DNA of 42,824 nucleotides from Halobacteriales archaeon QS_4_62_28 (GCA_003021685.1 PXRO01000020.1:8957-51780), one strand, 5' to 3'. Shown: positions 25,494 to 35,073, counted from the stretch's first letter. Notes: a model not told the origin generated them from the letters alone. Program-made: numbers and translations.

Positions 25494-26450
25494 ATGGACG
25501 CAATTGTGCTTGCCGGTGGTTACGCGACCCGGATGTGGCCGATCACGAAACACCAGCCGAAAATGCTCCTTCCGGTCGGTGAGACGACTGTTATCGACGG
25601 GACACTGGCGGAACTCGAGGCCGACGAGCGTGTCGATACGGTGTACCTGAGTACGAACGAAGCGTTCGCGAACGTCTTTGCGGACCACATCGAGAAGAAC
25701 GGCTACGAGAAAGCCCAGCTATCGGTCGAGGACACGAGCGACGAGGACGAGAAGTTCGGCGTCGTCGGCGCGCTCGCGCAACTGTACGAGCGTGAGGATC
25801 TCGACGACGACCTGTTTGTCATCGCGGGCGACAACCTCATCGGCTTTGACCTCTCGGATTTCCTCGATCACTTCGAGAAGAAAGAAGCGCCAGTGCTCGC
25901 GGCCTACGACGTCGGCTCATTGGAGAAAGCCAAGTCCTACGGTCTCGTCGAACTCGACGGTGATCAAGTCGTCGACTTCCAGGAGAAACCAGAGGAGCCA
26001 AAGAGCACGCTCGTCTCCATCGCGTGTTACGCGTTCCCGGCCGACTCGGTGCGCTTCGCCGAGTATCTTCAGGGCGAGAACAACCCCGACGAACCAGGAT
26101 GGTACATCGACTGGCTCCAGGATCAGGAACCGACGTATGCGTACACGTTCGACGACGTCTGGTTCGACATCGGCGAGGCAGATGCGTACTTCGACACAGT
26201 CGAGTGGAAGCTCGACGGTGGATCGCTCATCCATTCCGATGCGACGGTCGAAAACAGCGAGATCGGCAACACCGTCCACGTGATGGAAGGCGCGGAAGTG
26301 ATCGACTCGCAACTCGACCGGACGCTCGTGTTCCCGAACGCAACAGTTCGCAACAGCGACCTCGACGAGACGATTCTCAACCACAACGTCGAGATCGCAG
26401 ACAAGGACATCGCTGATGCACTGATCAGCCAGATCTCCCCAGAACAGTAA
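25494..26450 (+). CDS. Sugar-1-phosphate nucleotidyltransferase
   Basis: A 318-residue enzyme that makes an NDP-sugar from a sugar-1-phosphate and an NTP. The N-terminal Rossmann-like catalytic domain has AGGYATRMWPITKHQPKMLL (nucleotide-binding signature), AGDNLIGFDLS with the metal Asp, and VVDFQEKP. The C-terminal 75 residues form hexapeptide-type left-handed beta-helix repeats (SDATVENSEIG, VFPNATVRNSDL). Next to phosphoglucomutase and a GT4 glycosyltransferase it probably supplies the activated glucose for alpha-glucan synthesis. UDP, ADP or dTDP specificity cannot be read from the sequence. Confidence 0.88.
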   Translation: MDAIVLAGGYATRMWPITKHQPKMLLPVGETTVIDGTLAELEADERVDTVYLSTNEAFANVFADHIEKNGYEKAQLSVEDTSDEDEKFGVVGALAQLYEREDLDDDLFVIAGDNLIGFDLSDFLDHFEKKEAPVLAAYDVGSLEKAKSYGLVELDGDQVVDFQEKPEEPKSTLVSIACYAFPADSVRFAEYLQGENNPDEPGWYIDWLQDQEPTYAYTFDDVWFDIGEADAYFDTVEWKLDGGSLIHSDATVENSEIGNTVHVMEGAEVIDSQLDRTLVFPNATVRNSDLDETILNHNVEIADKDIADALISQISPEQ

Positions 26451-26518
26451 CGGATTCGACCACCGATTCCAGAAACGGCCCGAAACAACCGCAGATCGTT
26501 CTTGTTTGACAATACCGA

Positions 26519-27889
26519 CTAGACCAGCGGTTCGACGATGTCGTGGCCAGCAGCGAGAACCGTCTCGACCTGTTCGGCACTGTTTGCCTCGGCGTACACC
26601 CGCAGTTTCGGCTCTGTCCCCGATGGTCGTACGAGGAGCCACGAACCATCGGCCAGGAAGATTTTGAACCCGTCCTTGGTATCGACCCGTTCGACGGTAA
26701 CGTCGTTGACCGTCTCGGGCAGTGACCCCTCAAGTTCCGAAAGTACTGCTTCTTTACGGTCGTCGGGACAGTCGACACTGATCCGATCCTGGTAAATGTC
26801 GCCGTGCTCGTCGGTGATGGCATCGACGCGGTCGTCGATTGGCTGCTTCGAGTGGGCCGCAGCAATCACCAGTGCGAGGAGCACGCCGTCCTTGTTTCGC
26901 AGGTGCTCGGTGATACCGAAGCCACCGGACTCTTCACCCCCACAGAGCGCATTCGCGTCCTGCATACCCTGGGCGACCCACTTGAATCCGACCGGGACCT
27001 CGACCGTCTCCTCGCCGTGGGCTTTCGCAATCTTGTCGATGAGGAACGTCGTCGAGACGGTCCTGACTGCCGACCCGCCACCGGATTCGAGCAGATACTC
27101 ATAGAGCACGGCATACAGGAGGTTGGGGTCGAGAAACCCGCGGTCGGGCGTGACCACGGCGAGTCTGTCCGCGTCGCCGTCGTTGGCAAAGCCGATGTCG
27201 GCTCCACCCTCTGTGACGTGCTCGATCAGTGTTCCGAGTTTGCCTTCCGTCGGTTCTGGCGACCCACCGCCGAACGTCGGATCCAGTTCACATCTGAGTC
27301 TGTCGACGTCTGCTCCCGCTTCGGACAGCAACGCGTCTGTCACGTCGCGCCCGCTCCCGTACATCGCATCGTAGGCGACTGAGAGACCGTCGAGGTCGGT
27401 ATCGGCAAAGTCGAGGGCGTGCCGGGTGTACGCGGGGACGAGGGGTTCCTCACTGACTGAACCGTGTTCTGCCTCGGGAAGCAAGTCCGGTCTGGCGAGT
27501 AGTTCTTCCAGACGGTCGGTGATTTCCTCGCCCGCAGGCGACCCGTCCGACTGGAGGAACTTCACGCCGTTGTACTCGGGTGGGTTGTGGCTCGCCGTTA
27601 CGACGAGGCCGCCGTCGATCTCACGATTCTTTACTGACCATGCTAACACTGGTGTTGGACAGTCACGCTCGCTGCGGACGACGTCGAGACCGTTGCTCGC
27701 GAGGACCTCGGTCAACGCGTCGGCAAAGCCCGGCGACGTCTCTCTCGCGTCGTAGCCGATGCCGACTGTCTGTGCGCCCCGTTCGTCGAAATACTCGGCC
27801 GCGGCCTGTGCGACGATGCGCACCCGCTCTTCGGTGAACGTATCGAGCGTTGCGCGCCATCCGTCAGTGCCGAAGACTATTTCGTCCAT
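26519..27889 (-). CDS. Phosphoglucomutase/phosphomannomutase
   Basis: A 456-residue alpha-D-phosphohexomutase interconverting hexose 6- and 1-phosphates. All four active-site loops are visible: VVTASHNPPEYNG with the phosphoserine, NDGDADRLAVV (Mg2+ loop), GGEESGGFG (sugar-binding loop) and RPSGTEPKLRVY (phosphate-binding loop). The start is the ATG at 27889; upstream in-frame codons lie over a TATA-like box (27913-27922), which is correctly placed for a leaderless start. It is convergent with the nucleotidyltransferase gene. It links glucose 6-phosphate from gluconeogenesis to glucan synthesis and degradation. Confidence 0.92.
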   Translation of the reverse strand: MDEIVFGTDGWRATLDTFTEERVRIVAQAAAEYFDERGAQTVGIGYDARETSPGFADALTEVLASNGLDVVRSERDCPTPVLAWSVKNREIDGGLVVTASHNPPEYNGVKFLQSDGSPAGEEITDRLEELLARPDLLPEAEHGSVSEEPLVPAYTRHALDFADTDLDGLSVAYDAMYGSGRDVTDALLSEAGADVDRLRCELDPTFGGGSPEPTEGKLGTLIEHVTEGGADIGFANDGDADRLAVVTPDRGFLDPNLLYAVLYEYLLESGGGSAVRTVSTTFLIDKIAKAHGEETVEVPVGFKWVAQGMQDANALCGGEESGGFGITEHLRNKDGVLLALVIAAAHSKQPIDDRVDAITDEHGDIYQDRISVDCPDDRKEAVLSELEGSLPETVNDVTVERVDTKDGFKIFLADGSWLLVRPSGTEPKLRVYAEANSAEQVETVLAAGHDIVEPLV

Positions 27890-28440
27890 ACATAGGTCCC
27901 CGTAGCGGTGTACCAATATACTTGTCCTCTAGAACGGATCCTCCCTACTTGCAAGTTCACAAGAACTGGCATCTTTTGCACCGATACAGTTTCAGACGCT
28001 CTGACACAGGTCTTCTGATATAGTAGCGTTTTCTGGCACGTTTCAACGAGGAAACTAGCGGTGGTGACAAAACCCATAACTGATCAAAACTTACATTTTA
28101 TTCATATTGGGCCACTTCCAGTAAAGAAATGGGCTATATAGGGCGAGAAACGACTTCGTTCCGCTATTTAGGAATAACAGCAATACTTCTGTTACACTTC
28201 AAATAGGAGATCGTGACAAATAGTTGTAACTGTCTCAACTGTAACAAGGGCTCTGATGAGACATGGTGACATCCGGTATCGATGACTCACTCTCGAGCGA
28301 CAGTAGCATCTGCAACCGATTGCTCATCCGATCACACGTGGTCGCGTGATCAGGTGAGTGAAGACGTACAAATGCGACTATAACCGCCACCTGACTGCAA
28401 TCATCGCCACCGCTAAGTATGTGTCCGTCGTCCCTTTCGT
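27890..28440. other. AT-rich intergenic region with one palindromic element
   Basis: It includes the phosphoglucomutase promoter (AGTATATTGG, minus strand), a small inverted repeat TAACAG-N8-CTGTTA (28175-28194) and copy B of the 80-bp element. No gene with haloarchaeal codon bias is seen. Confidence 0.5.
28301..28380 (+). repeat. 80-bp palindromic MITE-like element, copy B
   Basis: Aligns without gaps to the other three copies. Ends are CAGTAGCATCTGCA and GTACAAATGCGACTA. TA follows on the right; GA stands on the left, perhaps a mutated TA. Its end is about 60 bases before the start of the 115-residue gene at 28441, so it may touch that gene's promoter. Confidence 0.8.
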
Positions 28441-28788
28441 ATGGACGACGATACCGATCGAGAGAGGACACAGGAGCCTGAAACAGTTAGTTTCGACATG
28501 GAGATCACCAACGAGCGGACCCAGATCACGGTTACTGGCGACCGAGACACCGCTGTCATCCTCGACACGCCGTCAGGTGAGGAGATTTATCTCCCGCCGG
28601 AGGATTTCGACCGCACGCCACAGGAAAAATCACCGTACGATAGTCCCTACCAGCCTAACAGCGGCGCAAAAGACAGTCCATACCAGACACATCCGGACGC
28701 CTCGTCCGTAACGGGCATGGAACCGACTGCACGAGGGTATCTCATCGTCCATCCGGAACCAGTTTCGGATGTCCGGTTCCTCCGCTGA
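28441..28788 (+). CDS. Conserved-looking acidic protein, unknown function
   Basis: A 115-residue acidic protein with no signal peptide or membrane segment. It begins MDDDTDRERTQEPET, has a short beta-rich part (VSFDMEITNERTQITVTGD) containing IYLPPEDF, then a Pro/Ser/Tyr-rich middle with near-repeats of SPYD/SPYQ, and a C-terminal YLIVHPEPVSDVRFL. I do not recognise the family. Strong acidic bias and codon use support it as real. It sits between phosphoglucomutase and the glycosyltransferase. Confidence 0.65.
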   Translation: MDDDTDRERTQEPETVSFDMEITNERTQITVTGDRDTAVILDTPSGEEIYLPPEDFDRTPQEKSPYDSPYQPNSGAKDSPYQTHPDASSVTGMEPTARGYLIVHPEPVSDVRFLR

Positions 28789-28885
28789 CGGACTCGTCTC
28801 GGGTTTTCATACGACCGGCTCCGTCTGTGAACGAGTGTACCACCCCGGGATGGCAGATGTCGCCACAGTGTGACAGCCGGTCGTA

Positions 28886-29941
28886 TCAGTTCTCGCCGAG
28901 TACGCTGTTGTAGAACTCGACGTGCTCGTCGACGACCTCTTCCCAGGTTCGATCCTCGTACTCGATCACTGTATCCAGTTCGAGTGCGTGCTCGATTCCG
29001 TCGGCGATGGAGTCCGAATTCGGTTCGACTTCGATGACGCAATCTTCTGGCAGCAACTCTGCGGCACCACTGCGGCAGGCGACGACACGCGTGCCGACCG
29101 ACAGCGATTCGACGATAGTGATCCCGAAGGGCTCTGCGAGCGACGGCGAGATGAACAGGTCGGCGTCGGCATAGTAGTCGCCGAGCTCGGCCTGTTCGAG
29201 ATAGCCTACAAACTCGACTTTGTCATCGATCTCCAGCAGCTCCGCGAACCGCTTGAGTTGATCTGTGAGGTGACCCGATCCGCCAAGCACGAGCGTAACG
29301 TCGTCTCGCCGCAGTTTCGAGAACGCGTACAGCAGATACGACAGCCCCTTCTGGTCGGTGTGGCGACCGACGAAAAACAGCATCTTGCCGTCGATACCGA
29401 GCTCTCCTCTGATATCTTTGCCAGTCTCTGTCACTGACGAGAAGCCGTTGTAAATCACCGATGAATCGGCGTCGTACTCGGCCTGGATCCGTTCCTGGGT
29501 GAACTTGCTCACGGCGATGAGGTGATCCGATCTATCGGCGATACGCTGTTCGGTCTGGACCTCCCTGTCTGGCGGGTTGACGTTCCGGTCGACCGACAGC
29601 GAGTGGAACGTCGTCACCCACTCTACGTCGGTGCTTGATTTAGCGCGCGACCCCGGATTGTACCCGAACCAGTCGTTCGTATGGATGATGTCGGCATCGG
29701 CCGCGTAGTCAGCGAACTCCTCGGCCAGACGGCCGATCCGTGTGACGATGTCTCCTTTTCCTGTGGGGACGCCGTGGATGCCCGCTCGCCCCTCTGGGGC
29801 GTACTCCGCAGGGAGTACCAGTTCCATCTCGATACTGTCTCTCGAATCGAGTTCTTCGAACAGTTCGCCGACGACAGTGTCGAGGCCGCCCGTCACATTG
29901 GGTGGGTATCCCCACCCCAGCATGAGCACTTTTGGTGGCAT
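28886..29941 (-). CDS. GT4 family glycosyltransferase, possible glycogen synthase
   Basis: A 351-residue retaining glycosyltransferase with two Rossmann domains. The N-terminal motif GWGYPPNVTGGLDTVVGEL binds nucleotide-sugar or acceptor, then come FVGRHTDQKGLSYL in the second domain and the E-x7-E motif EPFGITIVE. The ATG at 29941 gives the family's normal N-terminus; the frame remains open 22 codons further, across a TATATATC-like element. The surroundings (phosphoglucomutase, nucleotidyltransferase, amylase, glucoamylase, 4-alpha-glucanotransferase) suggest alpha-glucan chain elongation, but GT4 also includes sucrose-phosphate and other synthases. Cytoplasmic. Confidence 0.85.
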   Translation of the reverse strand: MPPKVLMLGWGYPPNVTGGLDTVVGELFEELDSRDSIEMELVLPAEYAPEGRAGIHGVPTGKGDIVTRIGRLAEEFADYAADADIIHTNDWFGYNPGSRAKSSTDVEWVTTFHSLSVDRNVNPPDREVQTEQRIADRSDHLIAVSKFTQERIQAEYDADSSVIYNGFSSVTETGKDIRGELGIDGKMLFFVGRHTDQKGLSYLLYAFSKLRRDDVTLVLGGSGHLTDQLKRFAELLEIDDKVEFVGYLEQAELGDYYADADLFISPSLAEPFGITIVESLSVGTRVVACRSGAAELLPEDCVIEVEPNSDSIADGIEHALELDTVIEYEDRTWEEVVDEHVEFYNSVLGEN

Positions 29942-30093
29942 CTCTGTAGTGTGTTTCTCCGACGAGAGATTCACCGTGGTCAGATATATAGGTTTGTGTG
30001 TCTCCACTGGTCGAGATGTTTGAACGACGGTTCCGGTTTCCAGTGCCCCCGGAGACCCATCATTTGAAATAGCTGTGCTGAAAACCGTGTCCT

Positions 30094-31581
30094 ATGCGAT
30101 TCGACCGTCAAAGTGGTGTTTTTCTTCACCAGACGTCTCTCCCGAGTCCGCACGGAATCGGCGACCTCGGTGCTGGCGCGAGAGCCTTCATCGACTTTCT
30201 GGACAGCGCTGACCAATCGCTCTGGCAGTTCTGCCCGCTGGGTCCGACTGAGAGCGTGCACGGCCACTCCCCGTACCAGGCCTCGTCGGCGTTCGCTGGC
30301 AATCCGCTACTCATCGATCTCCACGGTCTCGCCGAGCGGGGCTACCTCCCGGAGTCAGCACTCGAACCACCGGAGGATGTCTCGCCACACGAAATCCGAT
30401 ACGAGAGCGTCAGCGAGTTCAAGTGCTCCCGACTCCGGTCGGCACACGAGCAGTTCGCCGAGAGTGCAAGCGCAGACGACCGCGAGTCGTTCGAGGCGTT
30501 CGTCGCGCGCGAGTCGGGATGGCTCGACGATTACGCGCTGTTTGCTGCACTGAAAACAGAGTTCGATCAGGCGCTCTGGACCGAGTGGCCCGAGGAAATC
30601 AGGACACGCGACACGGATGCGATGGAACGCTATCGTGAGAACCTGTCGGACGAAATCCACTACCACGCGTTCGTCCAGTGGGTGTTCGACGAGCAGTGGG
30701 CAGACCTCTCGGCGTACGCGGCCGAGCGTGGCGTGCAACTGGTCGGCGACCTGCCGATCTACGTCGCTCTCGATTCCGCAGACGTCTGGGCGGATCCCGA
30801 GGTATTTCGTCTCGACGAGTCTCACAAGCCGACCGAAATAGCAGGTGTTCCCCCCTCGACTGGCGATGGCCAGACGTGGGGCAATCCCGTCTACGACTGG
30901 GACCGCCTGCGTGAGAACGATTACGACTGGTGGATAGACCGATTCCAGCGGCTTTTCGACCAGGTCGACATCGCTCGCATCGATCACTTCAAAGGGTTCG
31001 ACGAGTTCTGGGCAATCCCTGCCGACGCCGACTCGGCAGGTGCGGGTCGGTGGCAGGAGGGTCCCGGTGCGGAGTTCTTCGAGCGGGTCGGAGACGAACT
31101 GGGCGAACTCCCGTTCCTGGTCGAGGATCTCGGATTTATGGACAAGAGCATGGTCTCGCTCCGTGATCGCTTCGAGTTCCCCGGGATGCGTGTCCCTCAA
31201 TACACCGACTGGTGTGAGGAAGGGCACATGTACCAGCCGATGCACTATCCCGAACAGTCGGTAGGGTACACATCGACCCACGACACCGACACGTTCGCTG
31301 GCTACTACCAGAAGCTCTCGGATCGGCAGCGAGAGTGTCTGCATTACAATATCGGGACAGACGGGGAGGAGATCCACTGGGATATCATCGAGTCTGTCTG
31401 GAATTCGAGCGCCGTCATCGCGATGACGACGGTCCAGGACCTGCTGGGGCTTGACAGCGAGACGAGATTCAATGTGCCAGGCACGGCCGAAGGCAACTGG
31501 CGCTGGCGAGTGACTGAGGGTGCGCTCGACGCAGATATCGCCCGGGAACTCCGCCTCATCACCGACCGGACGATCAGGTGA
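30094..31581 (+). CDS. malQ: 4-alpha-glucanotransferase (GH77, amylomaltase)
   Basis: A 495-residue cytoplasmic disproportionating enzyme that transfers 4-alpha-glucan segments. GH77 hallmarks are the opening SGVFLHQTSLPSPHGIGDLG, SPYQASSAFAGNPLLIDL, GDLPIYVALDSADVWADP, RIDHFKGFDEFW with the nucleophile Asp (about 294), FLVEDLGF with the acid Glu (about 342) and TSTHDTDT (about 393). Full-length for the family. It is divergent from the GT4 gene with a shared 150-base upstream region. It probably remodels glucan chains made or degraded by the neighbouring enzymes. Confidence 0.93.
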   Translation: MRFDRQSGVFLHQTSLPSPHGIGDLGAGARAFIDFLDSADQSLWQFCPLGPTESVHGHSPYQASSAFAGNPLLIDLHGLAERGYLPESALEPPEDVSPHEIRYESVSEFKCSRLRSAHEQFAESASADDRESFEAFVARESGWLDDYALFAALKTEFDQALWTEWPEEIRTRDTDAMERYRENLSDEIHYHAFVQWVFDEQWADLSAYAAERGVQLVGDLPIYVALDSADVWADPEVFRLDESHKPTEIAGVPPSTGDGQTWGNPVYDWDRLRENDYDWWIDRFQRLFDQVDIARIDHFKGFDEFWAIPADADSAGAGRWQEGPGAEFFERVGDELGELPFLVEDLGFMDKSMVSLRDRFEFPGMRVPQYTDWCEEGHMYQPMHYPEQSVGYTSTHDTDTFAGYYQKLSDRQRECLHYNIGTDGEEIHWDIIESVWNSSAVIAMTTVQDLLGLDSETRFNVPGTAEGNWRWRVTEGALDADIARELRLITDRTIR

Positions 31582-31592
31582 GATACACAGTT

Positions 31593-32444
31593 CTAGAATT
31601 CGATAATGCCGTCTTCGGTGACGACCGAATCGAGCAAGCGCGTGGGCGTCGCGTCGTAGCCGGGGTTCTCTACATCGAACCCTTCCGGCGGTTCGAGCAT
31701 CACCTCACTCGCGGAGCGAATGTTGTTCTCGAACGTGAAACCGCCGCCGATAAATTTTGACGACGAGCCGACAACGGTTACAGGTACGTCCCGATCCGCG
31801 GCCGTCGCGACAATCGGATATGTCCCGATACGGTTGTAGATCGTGTCCTCGATGAGGCAGTTCATGCCGATAAAGACGCGATCACATTCTGCGAGGTAAT
31901 GACCGACAGCACCGTCGGCGATCAGCACTACGTCGACAGTATCTTCTCCCACCAACTGGCGGGCCGTCCGTCGACCGAGGAATCTGGGTCGGGATTCGGT
32001 GACGAACAACTCGAAGTGTTTGTCGTCCTCGATTGCGCTCTCGAACGTCGCCATCACCGTCGAGGAGTTTTCGTGTGTCAGGATCGTATCCCCCTCGTCG
32101 ATCAGCGTGGCCGCCGTCTCGGCGGCGCTCCGTTTGCTCGATTCGACCATCGTCACCACCTCGTCGATGGCGGTTTCCAGTACCTCCTTTGCTTCCTCGA
32201 CAGTGTCGGCATCGGTCTCTGCGACGCGTGTCACGATCCGCTGTTGCGTGGTGTATAACGGAGCATGAGAGCGATTGGCCCGCCGGAGTGCGCTGCTGTT
32301 TTGCTTGACCACCCGGACGAAGTCCTCGACAGTGTGGCACTCCCGGTCGGTCAACTCCCGCAACGCTTCGGCGGCCTTCACTGCGACGATAGAGGCGCTC
32401 TGTGTCTGCATTTCCTCTATCTGTCTCACGGTCTCGTCGATCAT
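31593..32444 (-). CDS. eIF-2B-like/ribose-1,5-bisphosphate isomerase family protein
   Basis: A 283-residue protein of the eIF-2B alpha/beta/delta superfamily, which includes ribose-1,5-bisphosphate isomerase and MtnA. An N-terminal helical domain (about 1-110) precedes a Rossmann-like domain with ILTHENSSTVMATF, VTESRPRFLGRRTARQL and FIGMNCLIEDTIYNRIGTYP. Known isomerases carry a catalytic Cys in a THCNS motif and an Asp in a GADAV-type motif; here the positions read THENS and GMNCL, so isomerase activity is doubtful. It is convergent with malQ and divergent from fba, hinting at a sugar-phosphate role. Could also be a regulatory relative. Confidence 0.75.
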   Translation of the reverse strand: MIDETVRQIEEMQTQSASIVAVKAAEALRELTDRECHTVEDFVRVVKQNSSALRRANRSHAPLYTTQQRIVTRVAETDADTVEEAKEVLETAIDEVVTMVESSKRSAAETAATLIDEGDTILTHENSSTVMATFESAIEDDKHFELFVTESRPRFLGRRTARQLVGEDTVDVVLIADGAVGHYLAECDRVFIGMNCLIEDTIYNRIGTYPIVATAADRDVPVTVVGSSSKFIGGGFTFENNIRSASEVMLEPPEGFDVENPGYDATPTRLLDSVVTEDGIIEF

Positions 32445-32627
32445 ACACTAACCTGTGGCGGCCACCCATATTGATGTTTGCCTCGATCCGACAGTTCCCG
32501 TATCGCCATGTCGTGACGACCAGCAGTTTCAGGTCGATTGGGGAACGGTCTTCACAACGGAATTGATAGGTGCGATTGCCCCACAGCTGCGTGTTCGCGT
32601 CGATAGTGACTGCTGTCGAGAGGGGCT

Positions 32628-32636
32628 TTATATTGC
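32628..32636 (+). promoter_or_regulatory. TATA box of the class II aldolase gene
   Basis: TTTATATTG lies about 32-40 bases before the GTG start at 32668, giving a predicted short leader of about 10 bases. Confidence 0.55.
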
Positions 32637-32667
32637 TCGAAACGGAATCCTCGACTAGTGCATCAAA

Positions 32668-33585
32668 GTGACATTCCACGGTGGATCTGAACTTGCGGCG
32701 GTATACGAGGACGCACTCGATGAGGGATTCGGCCTGATCGCGAGTAATATTGCAGAGCCAAACACGATGATGGGGCTGATGGAAGGTGCCTCCCGTGTCG
32801 ACTCCGATCTTCTGCTCCAGATGAGCAACGGTGCGTGCACGTTCGCCGGTAACGGTGATCCGATTGCCGGACTCAAAGCGATGGGTAACTACATCGATCT
32901 CATCGCCGCGCAGTACGATGTCGGCGTGTTCCTCAACATGGATCATCAGACAGATATGAAGACGATCCGTAAGCAGGTCGACCTGGGGATTCCATCCTCG
33001 ATCATGATCGACGCTTCACACGAATCGTTCGAGGAGAACGTCCGCCAGAGCAAGAAAGTCGTCGACATGATCGACGAGGCCGGCGAGGACATCCTCGTCG
33101 AGGCGGAACTCGGCAAAATCAGGGGTGTCGAAGACGAAATCGTCTCGGAAGAAGCATTCTATACGGACCTCGAGCAGGCCGTCGAGTTCGTCGACCAGAC
33201 TGGCTGTGACCTGCTTGCGATCTCCGTTGGCACGCAACACGGCCTCGATACGCCGCTGGTGCTGCACGGTTCATCGGGCGTCCAGCCCGAACAACTACGG
33301 AAGATGCTCGAACGCGGCATCTGCGAGGTCAACAAGGACACTCGCTACCAGTACGAGTACACCCGAACGGCGTTCGATCTCTACTGGAGTCACACTGACG
33401 AGATCGTTCCGCCAGACGGTGTCGAGGACGACCGCAACTCCTTTTTCAACGGTGTCGAGTGGTCGCCCAACAAGGATTACTTCGATCCTCGGGTCGCTGG
33501 CAGACAGATCAGAGAGCGCATTGCCGACGTGTACGCTGACCTGGCAAATGCCGCTGGTAGTGCCGGTCGCTCCAAATTCCGGTAG
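32668..33585 (+). CDS. fba: Class II fructose-bisphosphate aldolase
   Basis: A 305-residue zinc aldolase joining triose phosphates to fructose 1,6-bisphosphate. Family pieces are [19 protein letters not shown] near the start, NMDHQTDMK (Zn ligand and acid), [31 protein letters not shown] (Zn ligand) and VLHGSSGVQ (Zn ligand). The only upstream in-frame start before a stop codon is GTG at 32668, and the TATA box agrees. It runs convergent to the fructose-1,6-bisphosphatase gene, so two consecutive gluconeogenic steps are side by side. Confidence 0.92.
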   Translation: MTFHGGSELAAVYEDALDEGFGLIASNIAEPNTMMGLMEGASRVDSDLLLQMSNGACTFAGNGDPIAGLKAMGNYIDLIAAQYDVGVFLNMDHQTDMKTIRKQVDLGIPSSIMIDASHESFEENVRQSKKVVDMIDEAGEDILVEAELGKIRGVEDEIVSEEAFYTDLEQAVEFVDQTGCDLLAISVGTQHGLDTPLVLHGSSGVQPEQLRKMLERGICEVNKDTRYQYEYTRTAFDLYWSHTDEIVPPDGVEDDRNSFFNGVEWSPNKDYFDPRVAGRQIRERIADVYADLANAAGSAGRSKFR

Positions 33586-33713
33586 TGCTGCCGAACGTAA
33601 TTATCTGACGATTCTCGCCATCTCGGGGTGGCGAAATCCGTCACGGACTTCCGTCTGACAGTATAACGACTCCTGGCTGTTCGACGATGCAACGAACCGG
33701 GGATGTCCGATTG

Positions 33714-34559
33714 CTACTCTGCCAGCGCCGCTTCTAGTCGCTCGATCAGTTCCCGATTCCCGAGGTAGGTCGGCGTTCGGGCGTGCATCGTGTCCGGGTC
33801 GACATCGAGTAGTGACTGTGTGCCATCCGAGGAAGCAGCGCCGATGGACTCGACGAGGTACGCGAGTGGCGCAGACTCGAAGTGAACCCTGAGCTTTCCG
33901 TCGGGGTAACTCTCCGTCGCCGGGTAGCCAAACAGGCCGCCGTACTCCAGTACCTGGGCCAGGTCAGCGACAGTTGCGCCGCCGTACCTGAGTTTCATCT
34001 CCCGTTCGAGTTCCTGTGCGAAGGCATTCAATTTTTCCGACCGTTCGCCCGTCTTACCCGCGAGTCCGACAACCGTTGCCTGCCTTGGAATCGTGAACTC
34101 GCCCCAGCGCTCGCTGAAGCCGTCCTGGAGGAGGTACTCCTGCACGATGTCTTTGTTTTCCCGGGCGACAGTCATCGTCGTGTACGGACCGTAGAGTACC
34201 ATCATCGAGGCGACCATCTCGCGACCAGTGGCGGGCAATTCAGCATCGTAGACGCCGATGATGGTACCGACAGAGTTGTTCGACGCGAGGTTCGAAGACC
34301 CGTCGAGTGGGTCGATTGCGATAGTGTAGCCCTCGCCACAGTCTGTCGCTGTTTCGCGTTCCTCGCTCGCGTACGATCCGACGGATTCGAGTGAGGAAAG
34401 TTCGTCGTAGAACAATTGATCAGCCCAGATGTCAGCGTTTATTTGGTCTTCCCCGCTGGGATTTGTGCCAGCACCGGAGCCAGCGTGACTGGCGAGGTGA
34501 CTGTTTACGTAATGCGCTGTCTCCTGTACCGTTCGAACGAGTGTATCTAACTGGTTCAT
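33714..34559 (-). CDS. fbp: Class 1 fructose-1,6-bisphosphatase
   Basis: A 281-residue phosphatase removing the 1-phosphate of fructose 1,6-bisphosphate, the committed step of gluconeogenesis. Metal-binding motifs are visible: the Glu in YASEERETA and [12 protein letters not shown], with downstream Tyr-Gly-rich substrate region [15 protein letters not shown] and GGLFGYPA. The ATG at 34559 is chosen because GAGGTG (34566-34571) lies 6 bases ahead of it; an earlier GTG in frame at 34613 is less likely. Together with the aldolase next door it drives carbon towards hexose phosphate and the glucan genes. Confidence 0.92.
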   Translation of the reverse strand: MNQLDTLVRTVQETAHYVNSHLASHAGSGAGTNPSGEDQINADIWADQLFYDELSSLESVGSYASEERETATDCGEGYTIAIDPLDGSSNLASNNSVGTIIGVYDAELPATGREMVASMMVLYGPYTTMTVARENKDIVQEYLLQDGFSERWGEFTIPRQATVVGLAGKTGERSEKLNAFAQELEREMKLRYGGATVADLAQVLEYGGLFGYPATESYPDGKLRVHFESAPLAYLVESIGAASSDGTQSLLDVDPDTMHARTPTYLGNRELIERLEAALAE

Positions 34560-34684
34560 CAATAGCACCTCGGCCGGTGGCTCCACTGTTTGCTCATTGT
34601 GCCTGATTATCACAGCGGAGATGATATTATGGTATCGATTGGTATATTATCTTATAGGACGGCCCGGCGATATCCTATGGCGGA

Positions 34685-35073
34685 TTGTCAGATACTCCCG
34701 ACGCGTCTGCCAACGAAAACGCGACGGCCACAGGAGCGTCACGCACTCGCGAGTCGGGCGACGTATTCAAGAAACAGGATAGTCAACAAAACGATTGGAC
34801 GGAACCTTCAATCAGCAGCCTATCATTCATGACGCCTGGACGAGGTTCTACAGTAGCATTTGCAACCGATTGCTCATCCGATCAGACGCGGTCGCGCGAT
34901 CAGGTGAGCGAAGACGTGCAAATGCTACCATAACTCCCGAGAACGGACCCGAATACGCCGATGATATCACCGACATCGTGAATATTCCTGTCGCCGTTCC
35001 TCCGCTGGATGTCCGGCTGTCGACCGACAATCCACGTTGTGATTCCCCCAAAGAAATCCAGACTGAAAGGTGA
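34685..35073 (+). pseudogene. Possible gene remnant interrupted by a palindromic element
   Basis: Left of copy C, a frame beginning with TTG reads SDTPDASANENATATGASRT and continues acidic to MTPGRG exactly at the element border. Right of it another frame reads TPENGPEYADDITDIVNIPV and runs to a stop. Both look like haloarchaeal coding DNA, but they are in different frames even if the element and one TA are removed, so a further frameshift would be needed. A TATA-like stretch lies near 34643-34657. No family is recognised. The rest of the gap (34560-35170) holds nothing else I can support. Confidence 0.35.
34851..34930 (+). repeat. 80-bp palindromic MITE-like element, copy C
   Basis: The best preserved copy: ends CAGTAGCATTTGCA and TGCAAATGCTACCA with TA on both sides. 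Inside, GCTCATCCGATC and GATCAGGTGAGC form a second stem. It separates two acidic open frames and so may have landed in a gene. Confidence 0.85.

Noticed and set aside
31882..32946. 354-codon minus-strand frame overlapping the eIF-2B-like and aldolase genes
   Set aside because: Arg-rich, runs across two well-supported genes and their promoter gap; no domain recognised.
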